From: Dactylorhiza incarnata
Lineage: Eukaryota > Streptophyta > Magnoliopsida > Asparagales > Orchidaceae
Length of the DNA: 64,000 nt
Direction: 5' to 3'
Assembly (NCBI GenBank): GCA_033032865.1
Contig: JAWHQI010000185.1
Span: 3,100,001 to 3,164,000 of the forward strand
Shown here: positions 36,147 through 48,159 of the stretch, piece by piece
Position numbering within the stretch: the stretch's first letter is position 1
Layout of the letters: each line of letters starts with the position of its first letter
Translations under genes and position numbers: made by a program
Notes under the pieces: model-generated
What the model saw: the letters and a program-made list of their open reading frames with translations, nothing else
The model's database searches: none
Told to the model about the DNA's origin: nothing

Positions 36147-37800
36147 TATTGGAACAACCCTATTACTGATTTGCGCTAGGATCACTATTTGTTGATTAGG
36201 ACTAAGTTGACCCCATTGTATAGTCTAAAGGGTCAAGGTTTTAGGCTGTTAGAACTTAGGAAAATCTAAGTTTTATGCATTCGACGAACTCCATACTATG
36301 TTTGACGAACTCCATCCTGCGCTCGACGAATGGCATGCTCTAGTTCGATGAACTTGCCAAGGTTCTGCATTTGACGAACTCATTCTGCGTATGATGAATG
36401 TCATACTCCTACGTTCGATGAACTTGGCAAGTCTCATCGGTCGACAAGTTTGTTCTGTCTCAATGGTTGATCAACTTCAATCTCAGCGGTTGACCAAGTC
36501 TCAGCGGTTGACCAAGTCTCATTGGTCGACGAATTGATTCAGATTGATGAAAGCTCTTCTCAGCTCAACAAATTTAATATTCCAGCTAGCTTATCAGATA
36601 TTATCTCTCAGTTCGATGACCTCCAGCTTGAGATCGACGAACTCCAGATTGTGTTCGATGAAATTTATTCAGATCGATGAAATTTCTATTCAGCTCAGTA
36701 TTTCAAAAGGATTATTTTTATTTCATTCACTGGACTCAGATCTTTTATCAGCAACGGCTCTATTATTCCAGATAAGTCAAGGATATTATATTTCCTTTTA
36801 TTTACTCTCACATGTCGAGAAAATAGCCGTTGACATGTTTTGGAAAAGGACACTGTCATGGAAAATGAAAAGAAATAAAGCATATCAGATTTTCAGTTCC
36901 AAGAATATCTCTTCTGAATATTTTATTCCTTAAATTAAGGGATTTGAATTTCAAACCAGTTAGAGATTTCAAAAGAACTAAGAAAGAAGATTTTTACAGG
37001 ATATTATTACACAGAACAGAACAGCAAGAAAGAAAGAAGAAGAAGAAAGCGGTAGAGAAAAATACAGAAGGAAGAAAGAAAAAGCTTTACAGATCTTCAT
37101 CTTCCTCAAGCAGCAATCTTATTCTCTGAGAACAACATCAACATTCTTATCTCAGATCTCTGTTGTAAGTTCTAGATCTTCAAAGAGCAACAATAATCTG
37201 AGAAACTTCTGTCTCTCAGATTCATCAGCTATCAAGGAAGATATATGTTTCAAGTGAAAGCTCCATCCTCAAACTATCAAGAATTTCAATCAGACAGGGG
37301 GAGCTTTACATCATCATATCCACTAGTCTTCTCTCAGATTATTGATAGAGAAGAACATCTAAACCCTCTTTATCCCCTCTTGTACAGTGTTATAACTCCC
37401 TTCAAAAGTTAACCCCTTGGTGGCAGGGCACCTGGACAAAAACCTGTAGTTTGGTTAGAGCACCTGATCAAAAGCTCATTGGTGTTTGGACACCTGATCA
37501 AAAATCCATTGGTGATAGGGCACCTGATCAAAAACCTAGTAGAATCCCACCAAGGGTGGTAGAAGAGTAGATATACCCAGGTTGATTGGTGAACTACTAT
37601 AAAATCCTTGTGTCCTCTGTGTTCTTATTTATTTTTTGTACTGTGCTGTGTTATCTCTTTGTGTTTGTTTTTATAACTCACTCAGTACACATATATATAT
37701 ATCACTATTTTAATTCCGCTATAAAAATAAGTGAAAACTTTTTAATGCTCTATTCACCCCCCACCCCCTAGAGTGACTTTAAGATCTAACCTCACTTTCA
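36147..37800 (+). repeat. Element D 5' LTR (1654 bp)
   Basis: Starts TATTGGAACAACCC, with the canonical TG changed to TA, and ends CCTCACTTTCA. The dyad-type repeats at 36280-36670 have lost many CpGs compared with the 3' LTR, and one repeat segment present at about 44330-44360 is missing. Confidence 0.92.
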
Positions 37801-37802
37801 AT

Positions 37803-37813
37803 TGGTATCAGAG
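37803..37813 (+). other. Primer-binding site of element D
   Basis: TGGTATCAGAG two bases after the LTR, initiator tRNA-Met type. Confidence 0.92.
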
Positions 37814-37902
37814 GTAGGTTGATTATGTAAAAGCTAACACCCGAATCAAAAGATCAATTAGATCTTAAATTTATTTTAGAGTTTTCTTTTGCTTAAAAAC
37901 TC

Positions 37903-39918
37903 ATGGCACAGAACAAAGGTTATTCAAGCACAAGACCTCCTATGTGCAATCTAAATATGTTTGCACTATAGAAGGCAAGGATCGGGTTGTATATGAATTC
38001 TATTGATGAGGATATCTTCAATGTTATTTTGACAGGGCCTCCTGCTCCTACAACAACAACAAGTGTTGAAACAGCAACTAACAATAATGTTGTTCCACCA
38101 CCTGAGTGGACAGAAGCTCAAAAGAAGCAGAGAAGTACAGATGCCAAGGAAATGAATATTTTGGCACAAACAATGTCAGATGACATTTTCCAAAAAGTTG
38201 TGGAATGCACTTCAGCAAGGGAAATCTGGATCTCAGTCAACAACATGGTTGAAGGATCAGCAGATGAAAGAAAAGATAGAAGATCCCACCTTATTTCTCA
38301 GTTTGAAAACTTCAAGAAAGGAGAAACTGAGACAGTGGTTGATATGAATAGACTCAGTCTCATAATCAATGAGCTGAAATCTTTAGACAGAGTGATCTCT
38401 ATCACAGAAGTGAATGATAAGATCCTTATGTGCTTCCCCAGCACATGGGACTCTAGGATCTGGCCAATCAAGGAAGCCAAAATCCTTAATGAGATCTCCA
38501 CTGAGAGCTTGTTAGGCAAACTTAAATCCTATGAGCAGCTTAACAAAACTAGAGAAGCTGAACAATCTGCCTCATCTCCAGCATCCAAGAAGGAGAGAAG
38601 CATAGATTTCCAAGCTACTGAAGAGGAAGAAAAAGCTCCAAGAGATGTGGAGTTCATGAGCCTACTAGCAAAGAGATTCTATAAAATGGCTAAGAAGGAC
38701 TTCAGAAAGAAGGATTCCAGATCAAGAGAAAAACTAAGGTATGATAAATCAAATTCTAAAGAAATTATCTGTTTTGGTTGCAGGAAACCTGGACACATTC
38801 TACCAGAGTGTCCAGAGAACCAAAAGAAAGAAAAGAGAAAAGAGGAAGAAGAGAAAAGGCACTCCAGCAAGCCATCATCCCACAAACACAATCATAATGG
38901 AAGAGGGTTTGTAGCAGAATCATGGAGTGAAACTGATTCAGAGTCTTCATCCAGTTCTTCTGAAGATGAAGAAGAATCAAAGGAAAAAGACCAATGCTTG
39001 ATGGCTATTTATGACTCAAGCAGTGAGTCAAAAAATGCATCTTCATCCAGCTCCAGTGATGATGAGGATGATGAAGAAGAAAGTAGCTTCTGCATGATGG
39101 CTATCAATGCCTCGGCAAACAACTCAGATGAATCAGAGTCTGATTCAAATGAATTCAAAGATGAATTCAAAGTTCTTTGCTTAGACTTAATCAAATCTGA
39201 GAAAGAAATAATCTCTCTCAGAAATAAGTTGGTTGAAATGAACCAACTAAGTGAAGAAATTGCTATTCTTAAGAAAGAATTGGCTGCCTCCAGAGAACAC
39301 ATTGTTCTCATTGAGAACAAGTTATCTGAAGCTAAAAAATTTGAAGAATCCCTAAATGAGAGAAGTATCAAACTGATGGACATCACAAGCACAGTGAATG
39401 CCAGACTTAGTGGCAAACTGGGCTTGGGTGCATCATCAAGTGAGCCACATCTGATTAAGAAAAACATTCTTTCTACACCAGTAAAATTCATTTCTGCCAA
39501 GGGCAAAGAGGCAGTTGAAGTAGATAAAAACATTTCAAGCAAGGTTGTTAAGAATAAAGGAATTCAACAGAATTCGTCAAACGGAGCTCGATGAAATCAA
39601 TTCATTTCGTCGAACGGAGATCGACAAACTCTGAAGACAGGCATTCAGTATAGTTATTATTCGAACGGCGCTCGATGAAAGCACTTCACTTCGTCGAACG
39701 GCAATCGACGAACTCACCTGAATTCGTCGAACGGAAAACATACTGAAAATCTAAAGAATTTTTATTCTTCACATACTAAGAATCCTTTCACTGAGTGGAT
39801 AATTCCTCCAAGGAGATATCATCCACAAGGTTATAAGGATCAGCCTGAGATGTCTTTTATTTCAGAATTTTGTGGAAAAACAAAAGGACCCAAGGTAGTC
39901 TAGGTCAAAAACAACTAG
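37903..39918 (+). pseudogene. gag: Element D gag (in-frame stops)
   Basis: ATG at 37903 (MAQNKGYSSTRPPMCNL). An in-frame TAG at 37969-37971 interrupts codon 23; from 37987 the frame is open for 535 codons. It holds a UBN2-type gag domain (one codon shorter than B and C near 38344), CCHC CFGCRKPGHILPEC near 38770, an acidic Ser-rich region (38930-39150) and a coiled coil (39160-39400). TGA stops at 39592-39594 and again near 39678 both follow a CGA and stand where the repeat pattern predicts a second CGA, consistent with methyl-CpG deamination. A TAG at 39901-39903 and the family-conserved TAG at 39916-39918 end gag. Gag and pol are in the same frame. Confidence 0.88.
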
Positions 39919-42900
39919 TTTATTTTTTCTGTTGTGCAGGTACAAGGCTATCCAAGCAAAAATGAACAATGGTATTTGGATAGTGGATGTTCAATGCACA
40001 TGATAGGAAATAAGGGCAACTTGAGCAACTACAAGGCAAAGCTTGGACCCAAAGTGATCTTTGGAGACTCCTACTGTGGACAAACCAATGGTTATGGACA
40101 GATCAATGATGGAGCAGTCACCTTCAAAGAAGTAGCTTATGTCAAGGGTCTCAAGCACAACCTCATCAGCATAAGCCAGTTATGTGGTGAAGGTTATCAG
40201 GTAACTTTTAACCATTCCATATGTCTTATTACCAATAATAAAAACATAAATGTATTATCTGGTATTAGACATGGAAACATTTATTTAGTCAATTTTGACT
40301 CTGCCAATTCAGATATTTGTTTATTTAATTCTATAAGTAAAACAAATGAATTATGGCATAAAAGGCTTGGACACATTAACCTTAGAACTATATCTAAGCT
40401 TTCTAAGGACAATCTTGTTAGAGGACTGCCTTCTGGTTCATACAAGAAGGAAGGACTCTACGGGGCTTGTCAAATAGGTAAGCAAACCAAGAGTAGTTTT
40501 AAATCTTTATCCAAGAGTGATTCACCTAGGATTTTGTATTTACTGCATTTGGATCTCTTTGGACCCACTGCAATACAAAGTCTAGGAGGGAAGCATTATT
40601 CTCTAGTTATTGTAGATGACTTCTCAAGATTCACTTGGGTGTTCTTTCTTAGGAACAAGTCTGACACCTTCAATGTTCTGACAGACTTTCTCAGGTCCAT
40701 CAAGATTGAGTACTCTACTCTAGTTGCATTGATCAGAAATGATCGTGGCACTGAGTTTGAATCTCTTCTGAGGAGAGAATTCTGTGGAAAAGAAGGGATG
40801 AGGCAATGTTTCTTTGCTCCTAGAACTCCTCAACAAAATGGGGTAGCTGAAAGGAAAAATAGAACCTTAATTGAATCAGCAACTACATTGCTTGCTGATG
40901 CTCACTTGCCAATCTCTTTTTGGGCAGAGGCATTGAACACAGCAAATTATGTGTTAAACAGAATCCTGATACATAAGCTTAAGGGTAAAACTCCCTATGA
41001 ATTACTCAAGAATAAAAAGCCTAAGGTTAACTATTTTAAGATATTTAGATGTAAATGCTATATGCATAACAATGATAAGAAGTATCTTAGGAAATTTGAA
41101 GCAAAATCTGCTGAAGGTATATTCCTTGGATATTCTCTTTCTAGTAAAGCATATAGAGTTTACAACAAATCTACTCTTAAGATAGAAGAGTCCATGCATG
41201 TATCCTTTGATGAAACTAACATGTTAATTGAGGAGAGGAATACCACCTCTACCAAAAATACTTTGCAGGTACCAGCTCTATGTGAAGAGCTTAATGGATT
41301 GGATCTACATAAAGAAGATTCTCCACTTCCATCAACTGAAATTATTGAAGACAGTGAAGAAGAAGATAATCCAGATCTTGCTGACAACTCAAATCAAGTA
41401 ACACCTGAACATGTCCCTCAAGAAGAAACTATTGCTAAACCAACTCCAACTGTTGATCACATCACAGTTAGAGATCATCTAATATCTCAAGTGATTGGAG
41501 ATATTTCAGCAGGTGTTCAAACAAGGCATCAACTACACCAAAATGAGATGCACACTTGTTTCCTATCACAAGTTGAACCTCAATCCATAAAAGATGCAGA
41601 ACAAGATCCAAACTGGATTCTTGCAATGCAAGAGGATCTCAACCAATTTGAAAGGAACAAGGTTTGGGATTTGGTTCCAAGACTAAAAGGCCATCCAGTT
41701 ATTGGCACCAAGTGGGTCTTCAGGAACAAGCTAGATGATCAAGGCAACATAGTCAGAAACTAAGCAAGATTGGTAGCCCAAGGATATTCACAGGAAGAAG
41801 GAATTGACTATGATCAGACCTTTGCTCCTGTTGCAAGACTTGAAACTATAAGGATTTTTCTGGCCTTTGCTGCATTCAAGCAATTCAAAGTATATCAGAT
41901 GGATGTGAAGAGTGCATACTTGAATGGAGACATCAAAGAAGAAGTCTATGTGGAACAACCACCATGTTTCATCTCTCAAACTCACTCCTCCTATGTATTT
42001 AAGCTTAATAAAGATCTCTATGGTCTCAAACAAACTCCCAGAGCATGGTATGAGACCTTAGCTAATTTTCTTTTGGAAAACAAGTTCTGTAGAGGCATAG
42101 TTGATAAAATCCTACTTTTCAGGATACATAAAAATCAAATTTTACTAGTTCAAATATATGTAGATGATATCATATTTGGCTCTACTAATTCAAATCTATG
42201 CAAAAGGTTTTCTAACCTGATGCAATCTAAATTTGAAATGAGTAGTATGGGTGAGTTATCTTACCTCCTTGGTCTTCAAGTGAAGCAAACACCAAATGGC
42301 ATATTCATATCACAATCTATGTTTGCTAAGGAATTAGTGAAAAGATTTGGTATGTCTGATGCTTCCAACATGAAAACACCCATGCCCTCCAATGTTGTTG
42401 TAGATAATGATGAATCAGGGAAACTTGTTGATCAGAAAGTATATAGAGCATTTTTTGGCTCATTACTTTATTTAACAGCAAGTATGCCTGATATAATGTT
42501 TGCTACCTGTATTTGTGCTAGGTTCCAAGTTAACCCCAAAGAATCTCACCTTATTTTATTAAAAAGAATTTTGAGATATATAAAGGGTTGTCCAAATTTA
42601 GGACTTTGGTATCCAACAACTTCAGAATTTGAATTAACTGGATTCTCATATTCTGATTATGCTGGATGCAGAGTAGACAGGAAAAACACATCAGGAACTT
42701 GCCAGTTTCTTGGTGATAGGCTTGTGTCTTGGTTTTGTAAGAAACAGACATATGTGTCTACATCAATAGCTAAAGCAGAATATATTGCTGCAGGCAGTTG
42801 CTGCTCACAAATATTATGGATACAAAATCATCTCCTAGACTATGGTATCAATCTAAATAATTCAATTATATTTTGTGACAATACTGGTGCAATATCTATA

Positions 42901-43110
42901 GCACAAAATCCAGTACTCCATAGTAGGACTAAACACATAGAAATTAGGCACCACTTTATTAGAGATAATGTGGAGAAAAATAAAATTTGCCTACAATTCA
43001 TTTCTACTGATTTGCAAAGGGCTGATATTTTCATCAAACCCTTGGATGAAAAGAAACATATCTTCTTTATAAATCAGCTAGGAATGATAGATGGAGATTC
43101 AATCAATTAA
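39919..43110 (+). pseudogene. pol: Element D pol (protease, integrase, RT, RNase H; one internal stop)
   Basis: Protease WYLDSGCSMHM near 39975, pre-integrase zinc region near 40350-40480, and integrase core with LDLFGP, IRNDRGTEF and NGVAERKNR. RT has YVDDIIFGS near 42165, and RNase H ends at the stop 43108-43110. A TAA at 41761-41763, where B and C have a Lys codon, cuts the frame between the linker and RT; otherwise it is open. Some conserved positions are changed, for example a Gly-to-Cys in the PPGF motif of RT (PPCFIS). This is the best preserved copia pol in the window. Confidence 0.9.
39921..39939 (+). promoter_or_regulatory. Splice-acceptor-like site at the gag-protease junction
   Basis: A pyrimidine tract followed by GTGCAG and then GTACAAGG. 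Equivalent TGCAG sites precede the protease in C (minus, boundary at 23034/23035) and I (boundary at 46105/46106). In B the AG is mutated to AC. Confidence 0.4.
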
Positions 43111-44080
43111 AAATTAAATTTTCTACTTATCCCATCACTTCATCGAACTGAGATCGATGAAATCTAGTCGTTCGTCGAACGGAGATCGACGAAGTCATCT
43201 AGATCGTCGAATTGAAAACGATGAAAATTTATTTTTCGTCGAACACAATTTTGATGTAGCTTTTGTTTCTGAAGTTATCTTTCCTTATAATCAAATCTTT
43301 TATTTTTGTATGCCTGCAAAATTGCTTCTTTTCCAATTCCTTTGCACTTGATCTCTATTTTCTTTTGCAGGAACAATAGCAATATTTCTTCAAAAAGATT
43401 GCATCCTTCCCTACCTCTTCATATGTCCCTTCTTCTAGGGGCCTAGCTTCAGGCCTTCCTGAAACTAGGCAGGGGGAGATGTCTTGAAGAAGCTCCTTTT
43501 TGTTAGGGGGAGATACTTTCCTTTTGACAGGGGGAGAGGTTTTGAAGAAACTCCTTTATGATAGGGGGAGATGTTTTTTGAAGATGCTCAAAGTTTCAAG
43601 GGGACATGTTGTATGAAAAAGAAAAATCATTCAGTTGATGAAGAAGCATGTTTTCAGTTCTTAATAAAGCTCACAGCAGTTTGTAGTTTTAGTTCTGTTT
43701 CAGATTCAGATATATCAGATTCAAATGCAGATTGGTAGCAAAGCAGATTAAGAAATAATTTTTTAGAGCAGATTCAATTCAGATCAACAAATTCAGAAAG
43801 CTGAAAATGCAGATTCAGAACTATTGTTTGATATAGCAAATACAGCTCAGATAATCAAATTCAGAAAGCTGAAGGCAATGTCAGAATTCAGAAAGCAAAA
43901 GGTTTTGATTATTTGTTTTTATTACTTTTGTTTTCAATGTAAAATTTCAAAACTCAGAGTATCATATTTTATATCTGCTGAAATATTAAAAGTCTATCAA
44001 ATATATATGCTCTGTTGTTTTGTTGTTTGTTTATTATTCAATTTTTGTCAAATAGTGTCCTAACCCAAATAGGGGGAGAT
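43111..44080 (+). other. Element D 3' non-coding region with polypurine array
   Basis: CGTCGAAC-type repeats at 43140-43250 follow pol. A hairpin lies at 43442-43469. Four GGGGGAGA tracts occur at 43471-43480, 43505-43514, 43529-43537 and 43563-43572, before the functional polypurine tract AATAGGGGGAGAT at 44068-44080. The remainder is A/T-rich with CAGATT repeats and no coding signal. Confidence 0.85.
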
Positions 44081-45764
44081 TGTTGGAACAACCCTATTAC
44101 TGAGTTGGGCTAGGATCACTATCTGTTGATTAGGACTAAGTTGAACCCATTGTATAGTCTAAAGGGTCAAGGTTTTAGGCTGTTAGAACTTAGGAAAAGC
44201 TAAATTTTCTGCGTTCGACGAACTCCATACTGCGTTCGACGAACTCCATCCTGCGTTCGACAAATGGCATGCTCTAGTTCAACGAACTTGCCAAGGTTCT
44301 GTGTTCGATGAACTCATTCTGCATTCGATGAACTCCTCTCTGCGTTCGACGAACGGGATGCTCCTGCATTCGACGAACTTGGCAAATCTCAGCAGTCGAC
44401 AAGTTTGTTCAATCTCAGTGGTTGATCAACTTCAGTCTCAGCGGTTGACCAAGTCTCAGCGGTTGAGCAAGCCTCAGCGGTCGAAGAATTGATTCAGATC
44501 GATGAAAGCTCTTCTCAGCTCAACGAATTCAATATTCCAGCTAGCTTATCAGATATTATCTCTCAGTTCGACGACCTCCAGCTTGAGATCGACTAACTCC
44601 AGATTGTGTTCGATGAAATTTATTCAGATCGACGAAATTTCTATTCAGCTCAGTATTTCAGAAGGATTATTTTTATTTAATTCTCTAAACTCAGATCTTT
44701 TATCAGCAACGACTCTATTCTTCCAGATAAGTCAAGGATATTATATTTCCTTTTATTTACTCTCATATCTCGAGAAAATTGTTGTTGACGTGTTTTGGAA
44801 AAGGACACTTTCATGGAAAAGGAAAAGAAATAAAGCGTATCAGATTTGCAGTTCCAAGAATATCTCTTCTGAATATTTTATTCCTTAAATTAAGGGATTT
44901 GAATTTCAAATCAGACAGAGATTTCAAAAGAAATAAGAAAGAAGATTTTTACAGGATATTATTACATAGAACAAAACAGCAAGAAAGAAAGAAGAAGAAG
45001 AAAGCTGTCGAGAAAAATACAAAAGGAAGAAAGAAAAAGCTTTACAGATCTTCATCTTCCTCAAGCAGCAATCTTATTCTCTGAGAACAACATCAACATT
45101 CTTATCTCAGATCTTTGCTGCAAGTTCTAGATCATCAAAGAGCAATAATAATCTGAGAAACTTCTGTCTCTCAATTCATCAGCTATCAAGGAAGATATCT
45201 ATTTCAAGTGAAAGCTCCATCCTCAAACTGTCAAGAATTTCAATCAGACAGGGGAGCTTTACATCATCAAATCCACTAGTCTTCTCTCAGATTATTGACA
45301 GATATGAACATCTAAACCCTCTTTATCCCCTCTTGTACAGGGTTATAACTCCCTTCAAAAGTTAACCCCTTGGTGGCATGGCACCTGAACAAAAACCTGT
45401 AGTTTGGTTAGAGCAACTGATCAAAATCTCATTGGTGTTTGGACACCTGATCAAAAATCCATTGGTGATAGGGCACCTCATCAAAAACCAAGTGGAATCC
45501 TACCAAGGGTGGTAGAAGAGTAGATGTACCCAGGTTGATTGGGGAACTACTATAAAATCCTTGTGTCCTCTGTGTTCTTGTTTATTTTTCTGTACTGTGT
45601 TGTGTGATCTCTTTGTGTTTGTTTTTATAACTCACTCAGTACATATATATATATATCACTATTTTAATTCCGCTATAAAAATAAGTGAAAACTTTTTAAT
45701 ACTCTATTCACCCCCCCCCCCCCCCCCCCCTCTAGAGTGACTTTAAGATCTAACCTCACTTTCA
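44081..45764 (+). repeat. Element D 3' LTR (1684 bp)
   Basis: TGTTGGAACAACCC to CCTCACTTTCA, followed by CTTAC. The dyad cluster at 44210-44510 retains more CpGs than the 5' LTR. A run of 20 C residues lies at 45711-45730, where the 5' LTR has CCCCCCACCCCC. Confidence 0.94.
44210..44510. repeat. GTTCGACGAAC repeat cluster in the D 3' LTR
   Basis: Six or more TTCGACGAA(C) or one-base variants, spaced mostly 20-30 bp, followed by GGTCGAC/GGTTGACC variants. GTTCG-A-CGAAC is itself a perfect dyad with a 1-nt centre. Confidence 0.88.
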
Positions 45765-45769
45765 CTTAC

Positions 45770-46105
45770 CTTTTCTGAGACCAGTCAAAACTGTTTGATC
45801 AGTCTTAGAGCTAACTATATGACACAAAGACTTAGTGAATACAACTTTGTATTCAACATCACACAGCTGACTAATGTTGATCAGATTATGTTGAAGTCCT
45901 TCAACATAAGCTACTTTAGAAAAGGAGATTTCTCCAATCCTGAGCAAACCATATCCTTTTGTTTGACCAGACTGGGAGTTCCCAAAAATTTCCTTGGGCC
46001 CTTCCTTGGCTTGAAATTTTCCAGCAAATCTTTTGCTCCAGTCATATGCATGGAGCATCCACTGTACAGATACCACTGCTGGTTTGTGGTTGAACAGCCT
46101 TCCCT
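45770..46105 (-). pseudogene. pol: Copia element I pol, 5' part (protease)
   Basis: Protease region WYLYSGCSMHMT near 46070, in which the catalytic Asp of the D-S-G triad is Tyr. It continues into a segment resembling the protease/pre-integrase region of D, with a frame break near 46040. It runs into the CTTAC duplication and resumes at 36146. Confidence 0.82.
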
Positions 46106-46118
46106 CTGCAAATTTAAT

Positions 46119-48159
46119 TTAAATATTAGTAAAGACCCTCTCATGCTGGGGTCTCTTTCTTCTATCATCATATAGAGATATGAAAGAATGAGATGGTCTT
46201 CCATTGTTGTCCCTTATGTGAAGAAGTGATGCATTGTTATGCCAGCAAAATTTAGCAATATGTCCTTGTTTGGAGCAGCAAAAACATCTTGGAATAGAAG
46301 AAAAAGAAGGTTTTGATGTTTGCTGATTTTGTGAAGAAAATATGCGTCGAAAAGAAATCGATGGAGATTTAGAGTTGCCTCGGGTGAAATTCGACGTATC
46401 TGCATAGTCCCATCGATAGTCATTCGAAGTATGGTATTGGTTGTGTTGAGTGTAAATCGACGCACCCATATAGTTGCTTTGAGATGATGTCGACGCATAT
46501 GTTGGAGTTCGTCGATATGCATTCGACGCATTCCTAAAATTGCGTCGAGTTCTATTCGACGTATGATTCATATCATTCAGTGTTTGTGAATTTGAATTTA
46601 TAATTTTCTTAAGCAAGTTGATTTCTTATCTTAATTTATCATTCTTATCATTAAATCATGTATAGCTTTATTGTAGACATTTGTGCTATTTTTAAGAGTG
46701 GAAAAGACAGTCAATATGAGCTTGATAATCATTTATATACTCCTCAAATGTTTCATCCATCTCTTTTATTTCAATTTTATAACTTCTGCATGGAGCACAA
46801 TCATTCTTCAAATATAAATTTTCTAAGGGTTATTTGCCTAGGATTCCTGGTTCATCACTACTGTCTACCCTATTAAATGTGGTGAGTTTATTAGGGTTAT
46901 TTTTCTCAGGTTCTTCACATGATTCTGAAAAGTTATTAGTTCTAGATCTAAAAGATGCTACTGGTTTATCACAAGCATGTTTGCCAGTGAGTGATTGTGA
47001 TTCCTGATCAAGATTATCAAATCTCTTGGAGAGATTTTTTGAGATATCTTTGATCTTTTGGCTCCTTCCATTGAGGGAGTCTTCAAAGGCTTTTGCCTTT
47101 GAGAGTTATTTCCTTAGGTCTGAATTTTCATTATCTAAGGAATTTATTTCTTTTTCTTTCTTAAACAGTTCACATTTCAGATCATAGTTAACTAAGAATA
47201 AAGGATCTTTACTAAGAGCTTCTAATTCAGATTTGATTATTTCAAGTTCCTTTTGATAGTTAATGTAATCTTGGCAAAACTCTTTAAAGCATTCTTTAAA
47301 ATCCTTTGAAGAAAAGTCAATGTCTTCAAAAATGCATACCTCAGTTTCATCAGTGGAATTTTCCAGAGCCATTAAACAGGCTTCTTCTAGTCCACCATCT
47401 TCATCACCATCAGATGAGGAGGTGTTTGATTCAGAATTTGAATCACTCCAGGTCTCAGCTATGAAACCTTTCCCTCCTCTCGTATCCTTTCTCAGGAAGG
47501 ATTTCTTCTTGTGCTCCTTCCTCTGCTTGTTTTTCTTGCTCTTTTCATCCTCGGGACATTCAGTAGAAATATGTCCTGGCTTTCTGCAGGAAAAACAAAT
47601 TAGCTCCTATTTAGGAGTTTTATCATACCTTGGTTTGCTTGAGCTCCTCTCTCTCCTTATGGAGTCTTCTGTCCTGACCCACTTTTTGAATCTCTTAGCC
47701 AAGAGATTAAACATTTCTTCTTCAGTGGTGGAGGAATCTACTTCTGCAGTCTTTTTAATGCAAGAGTCCTCTCTTTAAGAGTTGGTGTCCTTTCTTGGGC
47801 TTCTGACTCAGCCCTACTTTTCAGTTAAAGCTCATAGGACTTGAGCTTTCCTAGGAGGTCATCAGTTGATATCTCTCTGAGGCATCTAGAGTCTCTGATA
47901 GCCCAGATTCTAGAGTCCCATGTGCTTGGGAAGCACATGAGGAGCTTGTCATTAATTTCTGTCAAAGTGATTTCCTTGTTAAGCCCTCTCAGCTCATTTA
48001 TGATGAGGCTGAATCTGTCATACATTTCTGTAATGCTTTCATCGGCCTTTTTCTTGAAATTCTCATATAGAGATATGAGAAGAGACTTTTTGTCTTTTCT
48101 CTCATCAGAGCATCCTTCAACTAGTCTAGAGAGATTCCCATATCTCTTTTGCAGAGATG
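46119..48159 (-). pseudogene. gag: Copia element I gag (degenerate, 5' end cut by H)
   Basis: UBN2-type domain (48130-47825, with LLMCFPSTWDSRIW), CCHC CFSCRKPGHISTEC near 47570, a Ser/Asp-rich segment near 47400, a coiled coil (47372-47106), and a C-terminal frame 46616-46119 with a second CCHC, CFCCSKQGHIAKFC near 46260. The stretch 46350-46570 is rich in CGTCGA/TCGACG motifs. Stops and shifts occur near 47778, 47610, 47105 and 46640. The N-terminus lies beyond element H, outside the window. Confidence 0.83.

Larger units (their letters stand above)
36147..45764 (+). mobile_element. Element D: complete SIRE-like copia retrotransposon with CTTAC duplication
   Basis: 9618 bp. 5' LTR 36147-37800, primer site 37803-37813, gag, pol, 3' non-coding region, polypurine tract 44068-44080 and 3' LTR 44081-45764. 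CTTAC at 36142-36146 and 45765-45769 marks the insertion into element I pol. Coding is close to intact except for in-frame stops. The LTRs have visibly diverged, more than those of A or K. Confidence 0.95.

Noticed and set aside
43824..44063. Small frame with hydrophobic end before the D 3' LTR as an env-like gene
   Set aside because: Only 79 codons in repetitive CAGATT-rich non-coding sequence, with no counterpart in C.
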